Both the position numbers and the translations under genes were made by a program. A DNA stretch of 8,069 bases from Porphyromonadaceae bacterium UBA7087 (GTDB lineage Bacteria > Bacteroidota > Bacteroidia > Bacteroidales > Muribaculaceae): contig DKYZ01000104.1 of NCBI GenBank assembly GCA_002493515.1, positions 1-8,069 of the forward strand, written 5' to 3'. A model generated the notes under the pieces. That model saw nothing but the letters and a program-made list of their open reading frames with translations. It did not search any database and was not told where the DNA came from. Positions 1-6,246 of the stretch are shown in pieces. Position 1 is the first letter of the stretch, and each line of letters opens with the position of its first letter.

Positions 1-15
1 ACACTCAGTGAAACA

Positions 16-546
16 CTACCTATCGTCCGGCCGGTAGCTGTGGCTTCCGGCCCCCGTAGGGGGATAGCTGTGGTATTTCATTATCTGCGCCATGGCCGTG
101 GCCGCACAGCCAGTGGCTGACCGCTGTGTGCCGTAGTAGACTGGACACAACATATTGTAAGGGTCGTTCTGGTCCCATGCTATCTCTCCCAGCAGGGGAG
201 CAACCGGAATGATATCCCATAGGGTGGATTCCCTGAACATGTCGTTGTCATGGATGTTGTCCAATATCTCTTTCAAGGCGTCTGGTATATGTGTGATGTC
301 GAAAGCTCCGGTGTGGCTGTAGCCGATGGTCTCGCCGTCTGCTGCCACAATGGCGTAGCCGCCTCCATGTCGGTTGAAAGCGCATATGGCGCCATCGGAT
401 GATTCCCAGGAGACTTCAAGTCTTTCCGGAGATGCATTCAGCGCTTTGGCTGCTGCTATGGCGGATGTCGGTCTTGGTGCTCCGTAAGACAGTGGAGTCA
501 TTAGTCCGGAGACAATGAGGAGTGCAATGGTGTGACGATGTTTCAT
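16..546 (-). CDS. C10-family (streptopain-like) cysteine peptidase, N-terminal part ending at an apparent frameshift
   Basis: Encodes the first 176 residues of a secreted cysteine peptidase of family C10, the family of streptopain, interpain A and the Bacteroides Bfp proteases. Residues 1-22 form a signal peptide (basic MKHRH, a hydrophobic core, then SYG before A23). Residues 23 to about 105 resemble the inhibitory propeptide, including GGGYAIVAADGETIGYSHTG at 61-80. The mature enzyme begins near PVAPLLGEIAWDQNDPYN, and the active-site motif TGCAATAMAQIMKYH gives Cys147 as the nucleophile. Family members continue for about 200 more residues and need a catalytic His, which is absent here. The frame stops at TAG (16-18) right after GSHSYRPDDR. 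Shifted by one base, the remaining nucleotides read GSVSLSV, like the SVSVDF-type segment that normally follows. The gene is therefore a pseudogene, carries a sequencing indel, or is cut by the window edge after a frameshift. The ATG at 544-546 follows a good promoter and is a secure start. Confidence 0.8.
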   Translation of the reverse strand: MKHRHTIALLIVSGLMTPLSYGAPRPTSAIAAAKALNASPERLEVSWESSDGAICAFNRHGGGYAIVAADGETIGYSHTGAFDITHIPDALKEILDNIHDNDMFRESTLWDIIPVAPLLGEIAWDQNDPYNMLCPVYYGTQRSATGCAATAMAQIMKYHSYPPTGAGSHSYRPDDR

Positions 547-597
547 TCGGTAGGTTTTTAGTTGAACATATTATCACGCAGGCTGAGGGCTTGTCGT

Positions 598-634
598 GGT
601 TCGCAAAGTTATGGAATATGATAATTGCCGCAAA
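598..634 (-). promoter_or_regulatory. Bacteroidales-type promoter of the C10 peptidase gene
   Basis: Read on the minus strand, TTTG at 634-631 is followed after exactly 19 bp by TAACTTTG at 611-604. This matches the Bacteroidetes sigma-ABfr consensus (TTTG, 19-21 bp, TAnnTTTG) at every fixed position. The expected transcription start is near 597-599, giving a leader of about 50 nt before the ATG at 546. The leader has no Shine-Dalgarno-like sequence. The promoter shows that the peptidase is transcribed separately from the regulator gene upstream. The start site is inferred, not measured. Confidence 0.75.
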
Positions 635-649
635 GAAAAATCCGTCCAG

Positions 650-679
650 ATTTATATCGTTTCATGAATCGATATAAAT
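650..679. promoter_or_regulatory. 30-bp near-perfect palindrome upstream of the peptidase promoter, candidate operator
   Basis: The left arm ATTTATATCGTTTCA (650-664) and the right arm TGAATCGATATAAAT (665-679) are reverse complements at 14 of 15 positions; the only mismatch is the T/T pair at 660 and 669. The centre lies about 66 bp upstream of the inferred start of the peptidase transcript, outside the promoter boxes. That is a usual place for an activator site. The AraC-type regulator encoded next door is the obvious candidate ligand, which is inference. It could instead be the terminator hairpin of the regulator gene, but the stem is AT-rich and no T-run follows directly in the minus-strand direction (TTTTT comes about 10 nt later). 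Confidence 0.6.
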
Positions 680-724
680 ATTATGGATAAATAGCTGATT
701 CCTAATAATATACCAGGATGTCAA

Positions 725-2176
725 TCAAAGGCTTCCCTTAGACATTTTCTGGAATGCGGAAGGGGTCATTCCGGTCAGTTTCTTGAATGCTATGTTGAAA
801 TTGGCCACCGACCGGAAGCCTACGCTCTCGCCGATGCTCTGTATGGTGAGTCCCTTGTATTCCGGATCCACGGCAAGTCTTCTTCTTGCCTCGTTTATAC
901 GGAACCGGTTCAGATAAGTCCTGAAGTTTTCACCGGTCGTATCATTGATTGCCTGTGATAGATACTTGGTGTTGCTTCCAGACAATGATGCGAGGGTATT
1001 GATTGAGAAATCAGGGTTGCAATAATTTTTTGGGTCGGAGCAGATATCCTTCACTACCGACATAAGGGAGTCCCATTCTTTGTTTTCATGACTGGCTGTT
1101 GTTTTTTGTTCTGTCTCAGGATTTGTGCTTTCCGTGGATTTAGGATGATTCTCGGCTTCCTCGATCATGGCCAGTTCCTTGTTGCGGTCGAAAAGGGCCC
1201 TTTTGTCCCCCTTTATCCTGCGCATGACGAATACCCCGCAGATTGCCAGTATGACCAGGGCCGTCAATGCGATTAGGGCGATCTGGTGTAGAGACAGGGT
1301 AAGCTTGAGGTCTGCGATCTGTTCTGCCGCCACTGCCTCGCGCTTGCTGTTTACCCGGGATGTCGTAGTGATGAACCTGTCGATTTTCACTGCGGAATCC
1401 ATTGTCTCCATATACCGGTTGCTGTAGTAGAGGGCTCTCTCCCGGTCACCCCTCTTGATATAATATCGCATATACCTCCTCTGGCAGTCGGCGATTATGA
1501 TGGGGTTCCTTACATTTGCGGATGTGACCTCATACTGGTTGAGATACTTCAGCATTGAGTCCGGAGTATCGGTCTCGTCATAATATTCGGCAAGTTCGCT
1601 CAAAGGAGTGTTGCAGTAGCCTACCATTCCCGCGGAGTCTGCAATGTGCAGGGCGCGCCTGAACAGAGGAATTGCCTTTGCGTGGTCGTCAAAACGTTTA
1701 AGATAGAATGCTCTGCTTATTATGCTGTGGTAATCTTTTAGTTTTGAGACCTTCGGTTCAAGACTCTTTATCATTTCTGAATATCGCAGCGTTTCGTCCG
1801 CGTTGCCATACATGCAGTTGGATATCGACAGCCTTATGGCAAATTTAAGCCTGGTTTCCCTGCTATGTGTCAGTTTCAGTCCTTTCTTGTAATAATTTAT
1901 GCATCCTTCATAGTCGGAGTAAGTGAAATGTATGTTGCCGGCGAGAAGATATGCCTGCGCAAGCTTTTCTTCAGAGACTGTTCCTTTGGATCCCTCGGCC
2001 ATCTCTATTACATGATATATGTCATTGAGTGCGTCCGGGATATTATTGTGTTTCATCTTGAAATGATACTCTCTGAACAGAGAGTCCACTGTTGCTCCGG
2101 TTCCCTCTGTCTGACGGCCGTCAGACAGAGGGAAATATATTAGAACAAGAATGACGGTCAGGATTAAATTCTTCAT
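725..2176 (-). CDS. Membrane-anchored AraC-family regulator with extracytoplasmic TPR-like sensor domain
   Basis: A 483-residue one-component regulator with four parts. Residues 1-20 are a signal peptide or first membrane helix (MKNLILTVILVLIYFPLSDG). Residues about 30-290 are a run of helical repeats of TPR type, for example KLAQAYLLAGNIHFTYSDYE and AIPLFRRALHIADSAG. Residues about 297-318 form one membrane segment (HQIALIALTALVILAICGVFV) followed by the basic stop MRRIKGDKR. After a charged linker (about 335-365), residues about 385-477 form an AraC/XylS DNA-binding domain, with the second helix-turn-helix and family signature at IGESVGFRSVANFNIAFKKLTGMTPSAFQ. The layout puts the TPRs outside the cytoplasmic membrane and the DNA-binding domain inside. 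No kinase or receiver domain is present. The inducing signal is unknown. The start lies 33 nt after the U32 gene with no promoter motif between, so read-through from upstream is possible. Its G+C content is lower than that of the genes to its right. The likely target is the peptidase gene just downstream. Confidence 0.88.
   Translation of the reverse strand: MKNLILTVILVLIYFPLSDGRQTEGTGATVDSLFREYHFKMKHNNIPDALNDIYHVIEMAEGSKGTVSEEKLAQAYLLAGNIHFTYSDYEGCINYYKKGLKLTHSRETRLKFAIRLSISNCMYGNADETLRYSEMIKSLEPKVSKLKDYHSIISRAFYLKRFDDHAKAIPLFRRALHIADSAGMVGYCNTPLSELAEYYDETDTPDSMLKYLNQYEVTSANVRNPIIIADCQRRYMRYYIKRGDRERALYYSNRYMETMDSAVKIDRFITTTSRVNSKREAVAAEQIADLKLTLSLHQIALIALTALVILAICGVFVMRRIKGDKRALFDRNKELAMIEEAENHPKSTESTNPETEQKTTASHENKEWDSLMSVVKDICSDPKNYCNPDFSINTLASLSGSNTKYLSQAINDTTGENFRTYLNRFRINEARRRLAVDPEYKGLTIQSIGESVGFRSVANFNIAFKKLTGMTPSAFQKMSKGSL
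2101..2134. repeat. Perfect 34-bp palindrome inside the start of the regulator gene
   Basis: The left half TTCCCTCTGTCTGACGG (2101-2117) is the exact reverse complement of the right half (2118-2134), with no mismatch or spacer. It covers nucleotides 43-76 of the regulator coding sequence and encodes F15-P-L-S-D-G-R-Q-T-E-G25, the end of the signal peptide. In mRNA it would fold into a 15-bp stem with a GGCC tetraloop. No T-run follows on the minus strand, so it is not a typical intrinsic terminator. It shares no sequence with the palindrome at 650-679. It could be an intragenic operator, a translational or transcriptional pause hairpin, or the footprint of a small inserted element. Confidence 0.9.
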
Positions 2177-2209
2177 CAGGCTTTTGAAAGATTTTCATGT
2201 CACAGGCTG

Positions 2210-3448
2210 TCAGTTTTCCGTCCAGATGTAGAGGCGGTCGGAGAGGCGTACCTTGGCAGGGACTGCTACCGAGAAGAGGTCGCCCTTTTTCACTTTTTCC
2301 ACCGGCCCCGAGTCGAGGCGCATCTCGCCGGCCTTGAATATCAGGGCTCCTGTGGTAGGCCCGATCACGATTATCTCGTCGCCTGTGCGGATCTCGCCGG
2401 CCTCCATGCGGAACTCGGCGACTCCGAGCTTCTGGAAATAGCGGGTGGCCTTGGCCACATAACGCTTTGTGCGCGTGGCCGAGGAACCGTATTTGGCGCT
2501 CCATTCCCCGAGCCGCTGCCCGAGATAGTAGCCGTCCCAGAATCCACGGTTGAATATCTTCCTGAGCCGGCATTCCCATTCCTCTATCCTCTCTTCGGAA
2601 TAGGAGCCGTCGCATATGGCCTCAAGAGCCTGGGAATAGCATTCCACAGTCTCGCGTACATATTCCGGGCCGCGAGCCCTCCCCTCAATCTTGAACACAC
2701 GCACTCCGGCGTCGACCATCTTGTTGAGGAAATGGATGGTCTTGAGGTCTTTGGGCGACATCAGGAACTGGTTCTCGACGTTTATCTCCTCGCCGGTGTC
2801 GGCGTCGCGCAGAGTGTATGCCCGGCGGCATATCTGGTTGCACGCTCCACGGTTGGCGCTGGAGTTCATCTCGTGCAGGCTCATGTAGCATTTTCCGCTC
2901 ACAGCCATGCAGAGGGCTCCGTGGCAGAACATCTCCAGCCTGACGCGCTCCCCGTGCGGGCCGCGTATGTCGTCACGTTCTATAGCCTCGTATATCTCCC
3001 TCACCTGGTCGAGGTTCAGCTCGCGTGCGAGCACCATTACGTCGGCCCACTGCGAGTAGAACCTCACGGCCTCGGTGTTGGTGATATTGACCTGCGTGGA
3101 GATATGCACCTCCACCCCGATCTGGCGGGCATAGGCGATTGCCGCGATGTCGGATGCGATTATGGCGGTAATGCCGGCCTCTTTCGCGCGGTCGATGATG
3201 TGTCGCATGAGCTCCATGTCGGAGTCATATATCACGGTGTTGACCGTCAGGTATGTCTTCACGCCGCGGGATGTGCATGTGGCGGCGATCTGCGCCATGT
3301 CGTCGGCAGTGAAATTGGCGCTCGAGCGGGAGCGCATGTTGAGCCCCTCGATGCCGAAATATATCGCGTCGGTGCCGGCGTCGAGGGCTGCGGCGAGCGA
3401 CTCGCGGCTCCCGACGGGAGCCATTATCTCAAAGTCTTTTCTGTTCAT
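2210..3448 (-). CDS. U32-family protein, probable tRNA/rRNA uridine or cytidine hydroxylation factor (TrhP/RlhA type)
   Basis: A 412-residue member of the peptidase U32 family. The name is historical: characterised bacterial members such as TrhP (YegQ) and RlhA take part in hydroxylation of RNA bases using prephenate-derived chemistry and an iron-sulfur cluster. The N-terminal half is a TIM-barrel-like region (EIMAPVGSRESLAAALDAGTDAIYFG at 7-32; HISTQVNITN at 115-124). The U32 signature follows at 171-208 (LEMFCHGALCMAVSGKCYMS, then SSANRGACNQICRRAY). Its cysteines C175, C180, C187, C203 and C207 include the expected cluster ligands. Next come MSPKDLKTI (230-238) and FKIEGRARGPEYV (252-264), and a C-terminal beta-rich domain at about 330-410. 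The size fits TrhP (about 450 in E. coli) better than the longer RlhA (about 650). Modification of tRNA (ho5U34) is thus the better guess, but the substrate cannot be fixed from sequence. The ATG overlaps the menG stop by 4 nt (ATGA). Confidence 0.9.
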   Translation of the reverse strand: MNRKDFEIMAPVGSRESLAAALDAGTDAIYFGIEGLNMRSRSSANFTADDMAQIAATCTSRGVKTYLTVNTVIYDSDMELMRHIIDRAKEAGITAIIASDIAAIAYARQIGVEVHISTQVNITNTEAVRFYSQWADVMVLARELNLDQVREIYEAIERDDIRGPHGERVRLEMFCHGALCMAVSGKCYMSLHEMNSSANRGACNQICRRAYTLRDADTGEEINVENQFLMSPKDLKTIHFLNKMVDAGVRVFKIEGRARGPEYVRETVECYSQALEAICDGSYSEERIEEWECRLRKIFNRGFWDGYYLGQRLGEWSAKYGSSATRTKRYVAKATRYFQKLGVAEFRMEAGEIRTGDEIIVIGPTTGALIFKAGEMRLDSGPVEKVKKGDLFSVAVPAKVRLSDRLYIWTEN

Positions 3449-4203
3449 TTCTTCTGGGCAAGATAAAAGGTTACGGCTCCGAAAGTGAGCGAGCGCCAGC
3501 GGCAGCGGCGCAGTCCGGCCTGCTGCATGAGCAGAGCCATGTCGCGGCGCTGCGGGGCGGCGGCGATGCTTTCCGGAAGGTAGGTGTAGGCGCGCGGGTC
3601 GCGGCTCACCATGCGTCCGGCCAGGGGGATGAGGGTCCGTGAATAGAAACGGTAAGCGGCGTGTGTCAGCTTGTTCTCAGGCTCGGAAAGCTCGATTACA
3701 CAGAGTATGCCTCCCGGACGGAGCACGCGCTCCATCTCGCGGTATCCCTGGAGCAGATGCTCGAAATTGCGCACTCCGTATGCCACCGTTATGAGGTCGA
3801 AAGTATCATCCTTGAAGCGCAGCGCCAGGCAGTCGCCCGTTTCGAATGTCAGCATCGCCTTGTCGTGGAGGGGCAGCGCGTCGGCCTTCCTGCGGGCCAC
3901 GTCGAGCATTCCCTCCGAGAGGTCGGCACCCGTTATGGATGCCTTCGGCCAGCGGCGGTGAAGCTCGAAAGCCACGTCGCCAGTGCCTGTGGCCACGTCG
4001 AGAATCCTTTCAGGCGTTATCCTGTTTTCTGCAAGTGCCTCCGCGACGGCGTCAAGGGCCGTGTCGCGCCAGCGGCGGTGAAGCCCCAGTGTCATCGCCG
4101 TGTTCATGAAGTCATAGGCGGGCGCGATGGAGTCGAACATCCGCTCCACTTGCTTCCCTTTCTCTCCCCCCTCGCGGTAGGGCTCCACATTCTCTACTTT
4201 CAC
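3445..4203 (-). CDS. menG: Demethylmenaquinone methyltransferase MenG/UbiE
   Basis: A SAM-dependent C-methyltransferase of 252 residues that makes menaquinone from demethylmenaquinone, the last step of the pathway. In Bacteroidales menaquinone is the respiratory quinone, hence menG rather than ubiE. Family hallmarks are present in order: VERMFDSIAPAYDFMNTAMTLG (19-40) with GLHRRWRD, SAM motif I LDVATGTGD (68-76), GADLSEGML (92-100), AYGVRNFEHL (141-150), RVLRPGG (159-165), ELSEPENKL (171-179) and YTYLPESI (206-213). Length and motifs are complete. The start is GTG at 4201-4203, overlapping the stop of the gene upstream (GTGA). An in-frame stop lies about 20 nt upstream and no ATG precedes the conserved region, so GTG is the sensible start. 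It sits in the middle of a coupled group (acyltransferase, menG, U32). Confidence 0.96.
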   Translation of the reverse strand: MKVENVEPYREGGEKGKQVERMFDSIAPAYDFMNTAMTLGLHRRWRDTALDAVAEALAENRITPERILDVATGTGDVAFELHRRWPKASITGADLSEGMLDVARRKADALPLHDKAMLTFETGDCLALRFKDDTFDLITVAYGVRNFEHLLQGYREMERVLRPGGILCVIELSEPENKLTHAAYRFYSRTLIPLAGRMVSRDPRAYTYLPESIAAAPQRRDMALLMQQAGLRRCRWRSLTFGAVTFYLAQKK

Positions 4204-5348
4204 GCCTCTGCAGTTTTCTCTTTAAGGTTCTTCTTGTATGAGCGGCGGCGGCGGTGCTGGCGGGTCTCGAAATAGTCCCACTGGCTCTGCACCTTCTCGT
4301 TGGTCTCCATCTCCGGGTTTGACTCGGCGAGCCTGAAACCGCGCTTCTGGTAATAGGGGATGAGATCCTGGAACAGCAGGGCGTTGACGCCCTTGTTCTG
4401 GAAATCCTTCTTTACCGCCACGAGCAGCAGGTCAACCCGGTCGTTCTTCCCTTTGAGCCCCTTCAGCAGATGGTACCATCCGAAGGGGAAGAGCTTTCCA
4501 CGTGACTTCTGCAGGGCCTTGCTCATCGAGGGCATCGATATGCCCACTCCCACGAGCTGGTCGTCCTTGTCGACCACCAGCGTCACCAGGTCAAGGTCAA
4601 GAAGCCCGAGATATATGTTGATGTAATAGTCAATCTGGCGGTCGGTAAGATGCGAATACTGGTAGAGGCCGTCGTAGGCGTCGTTGACAAGATGGAACAG
4701 GGCGCGTCCGTATTCCTTCTTGATTCTTGAGCGGCTCGTATATTTCAGCACCTTCAGGCCGAACTTCTTCTTCACGATCTCCGCTATGCGGTCGTATTTG
4801 TCGGGAATATGGTCAGGCACTGTCATCTGGAACTCCAGCCAGTCGGAATCCTTCTCATATCCCAGACGCTCGAAATGGTCGGAATAATAGGGATAATTGT
4901 AGATTGTGGCCATCGTTGACAGCTCCTCGAACCCCTCCACCAGGGTGCCCTCATGGTCGAGGTCGGTGAATCCGAGCGGACCGATGAGACGTGTCATCCC
5001 TTTTTCGGCCGCCCATTTCTCCACGGTCTCCATCAGGGCCTTCGACACCTCGGGGTCATCCACGAAATCCACGAACCCGAAGCGGGCATCCTTTGTGCCG
5101 TGACGCTCGTTGACCTGACGGTTGATGATGCCTGCTATACGGCCTACGGGCACTCCGTCGCGGTAAGCCATATAGTAGGCCGCGTCGCAGAAGTCGAACG
5201 CCGGGTTGATATCCGGCGATAGAGTGTTGACGTCGTCGCTGACCAGGGGCGGAACGTAATATGCGTTGCCACTGTAAAGGTCTATCTGATATTGCGTGAA
5301 CCGCCTGAGGTTCGATTTCGTCGGTTCGATTTTCTTTATCTCGATCAT
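4200..5348 (-). CDS. GNAT-type N-acyltransferase of the large YghO-like family, substrate unknown
   Basis: A 382-residue protein of a widespread but uncharacterised GNAT-superfamily group resembling E. coli YghO. The N-terminal part holds the typical opening YSGNAYYVPPLVSDD (25-39), DGVPVGRIAGIINRQVNE (64-81), GFVDFVDDPEVSKAL (91-105) and the conserved GPLGFTDLDHEGTLVEGF (123-140). The second half carries a clearer acetyl-CoA-binding strand and loop, LLLVAVKKDFQNKGVNALLF (307-326), and ESNPEMETNEKVQSQWDYF (342-360) near the end. The C-terminus is strongly basic (RQHRRRRSYKKNLKEK, 363-378), which might bind nucleic acid or acidic membranes; that is inference. No signal peptide or membrane segment is seen, so it is probably cytoplasmic. 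It starts at ATG 5346-5348, 67 nt after the pseudokinase gene, with no promoter motif between, and overlaps menG by 4 nt. The substrate cannot be named; a role in lipid or quinone metabolism is only suggested by its partner. Confidence 0.8.
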   Translation of the reverse strand: MIEIKKIEPTKSNLRRFTQYQIDLYSGNAYYVPPLVSDDVNTLSPDINPAFDFCDAAYYMAYRDGVPVGRIAGIINRQVNERHGTKDARFGFVDFVDDPEVSKALMETVEKWAAEKGMTRLIGPLGFTDLDHEGTLVEGFEELSTMATIYNYPYYSDHFERLGYEKDSDWLEFQMTVPDHIPDKYDRIAEIVKKKFGLKVLKYTSRSRIKKEYGRALFHLVNDAYDGLYQYSHLTDRQIDYYINIYLGLLDLDLVTLVVDKDDQLVGVGISMPSMSKALQKSRGKLFPFGWYHLLKGLKGKNDRVDLLLVAVKKDFQNKGVNALLFQDLIPYYQKRGFRLAESNPEMETNEKVQSQWDYFETRQHRRRRSYKKNLKEKTAEA

Positions 5349-5415
5349 TTGCTCATCGGAGAGGGGTTGGTGGATATTGAGGGATTTTATGTCTCGGGGG
5401 CCGTCTCAGTGTCTT

Positions 5416-6177
5416 TCAGAACGCCAGCCAGATAAGCAGGGCTGTCATGAAGAAGATGAAGACGCACAGGAAGATGTAGATCTGCGCGGAGCTCCGTTTC
5501 TCCATGGCCAGCTGTACGTCGGCCACGGTATTGTAGGGACCATCCGGCTCGCTGCATTTCCTCGCGATCTTGCGCAGACGCGGAAGATTGGCCGGCAGGT
5601 TGTCGAGCACCTCATTCAGGATCTTGCCATAGCTCTCGATGTCGGCCCGCGTGTCTTTCACCGAAAGGCTGTCGGCTGTTGCGTAGCCTACGTCTATCAG
5701 CTTGAGGTTCTCGGTGTATTCGGTGAATATGATGCTGTCGGTGGTGATGGGACGGTGTACGATATGGTTCTCCTCGATATACTCCATAGCGTCCAGGAGC
5801 TGCGTCTGCAGTCTGTCCACAATCTTGGGCGTGAGGCGTTTCTCATCGATGAGACGGCGCAGGCTGTAGCCGTAGACGTCGTCGGTGATGATTGACAGGC
5901 CTACGCCGGGCACGATGTCCAGGTCGTTGACCATCACTACGTTGGGATGGGCCAGGTTGTAGCGCGTGTCAAACTCCTTCTCGAGCATCTCGCGGCATTC
6001 GGGGTCGTCGGCATATTCCCTCTTGAGGGCCTTGAGCATCACCCACTTGCCATGCTTCCTGACCGTATAGACGTCATAATATTCCTCCTGCCATTCCGGC
6101 AGCAGCGTCAGATCGCTCCATTTTCCCGTCGGGTCGTCAATGGGTATCTTCTTCTCCTCTTTGCTTACGTATGCCAC
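5416..6177 (-). CDS. Tail-anchored protein-kinase-fold protein, probable pseudokinase
   Basis: A 253-residue protein with a Ser/Thr-kinase-like fold and one C-terminal membrane helix. The beta3 lysine is present (KWVMLKAL, K49), followed by an alphaC-like KEFDTRYNLAHPNVVMV (67-83, E68 the likely salt-bridge Glu). The catalytic loop reads HIVHRPITTDSIIF (138-151). The HRD aspartate is Pro143, the following lysine is Thr145, and the asparagine is Ser148. The magnesium loop is LIDVGYA (160-166), so the DFG Asp162 is kept and Phe is Val. The alphaF region DIESYGKILNEVL (179-191) is typical. No glycine-rich loop is recognisable (DVYTVRKHGKW). Residues about 232-252 (QIYIFLCVFIFFMTALLIWLA) anchor the tail, leaving the kinase fold in the cytoplasm. 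ATP binding is possible, but phosphotransfer by the usual mechanism is unlikely, so a scaffold or allosteric role is the best guess. It lies 69 nt after serS behind a GC-rich hairpin and heads the group with the acyltransferase. Confidence 0.8.
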   Translation of the reverse strand: MAYVSKEEKKIPIDDPTGKWSDLTLLPEWQEEYYDVYTVRKHGKWVMLKALKREYADDPECREMLEKEFDTRYNLAHPNVVMVNDLDIVPGVGLSIITDDVYGYSLRRLIDEKRLTPKIVDRLQTQLLDAMEYIEENHIVHRPITTDSIIFTEYTENLKLIDVGYATADSLSVKDTRADIESYGKILNEVLDNLPANLPRLRKIARKCSEPDGPYNTVADVQLAMEKRSSAQIYIFLCVFIFFMTALLIWLAF

Positions 6178-6201
6178 TGTATATGGTTTAGGATCCGGTC
6201 T

Positions 6202-6233
6202 CTCCGGCGCTCCCCCGCAGGAGCGCGCCGGAG
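6202..6233. terminator. GC-rich hairpin between serS and the pseudokinase gene
   Basis: CTCCGGCGCTCC (6202-6213) pairs with GGAGCGCGCCGGAG (6220-6233), giving 12 base pairs with a 2-nt bulge (6226-6227) and a 6-nt loop (6214-6219). In the minus-strand transcript it begins 13 nt after the serS stop and ends 24 nt before the pseudokinase ATG. No T-run follows, so it is not a classic intrinsic terminator. It may partly terminate, stabilise the 3' end of the serS message, or control expression of the downstream gene. No -7 promoter box is seen in this 69-nt gap. Confidence 0.45.
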
Positions 6234-6246
6234 TCGCGGATATTGT

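Noticed and set aside
2732..3466. Plus-strand open frame of 244 codons antisense to the U32 gene
   Set aside because: Its composition (Val, His, Gly and Ala rich, no domain) is that of an antisense shadow; the U32 signature on the minus strand is unambiguous.
3948..4084. 17-nt direct repeat GCCAGCGGCGGTGAAGC at 3948-3964 and 4068-4084 in menG
   Set aside because: Both copies encode LHRRW, one of them in the conserved GLHRRWR motif. The 120-nt in-frame spacing and shared codon bias make coincidence the simplest reading.
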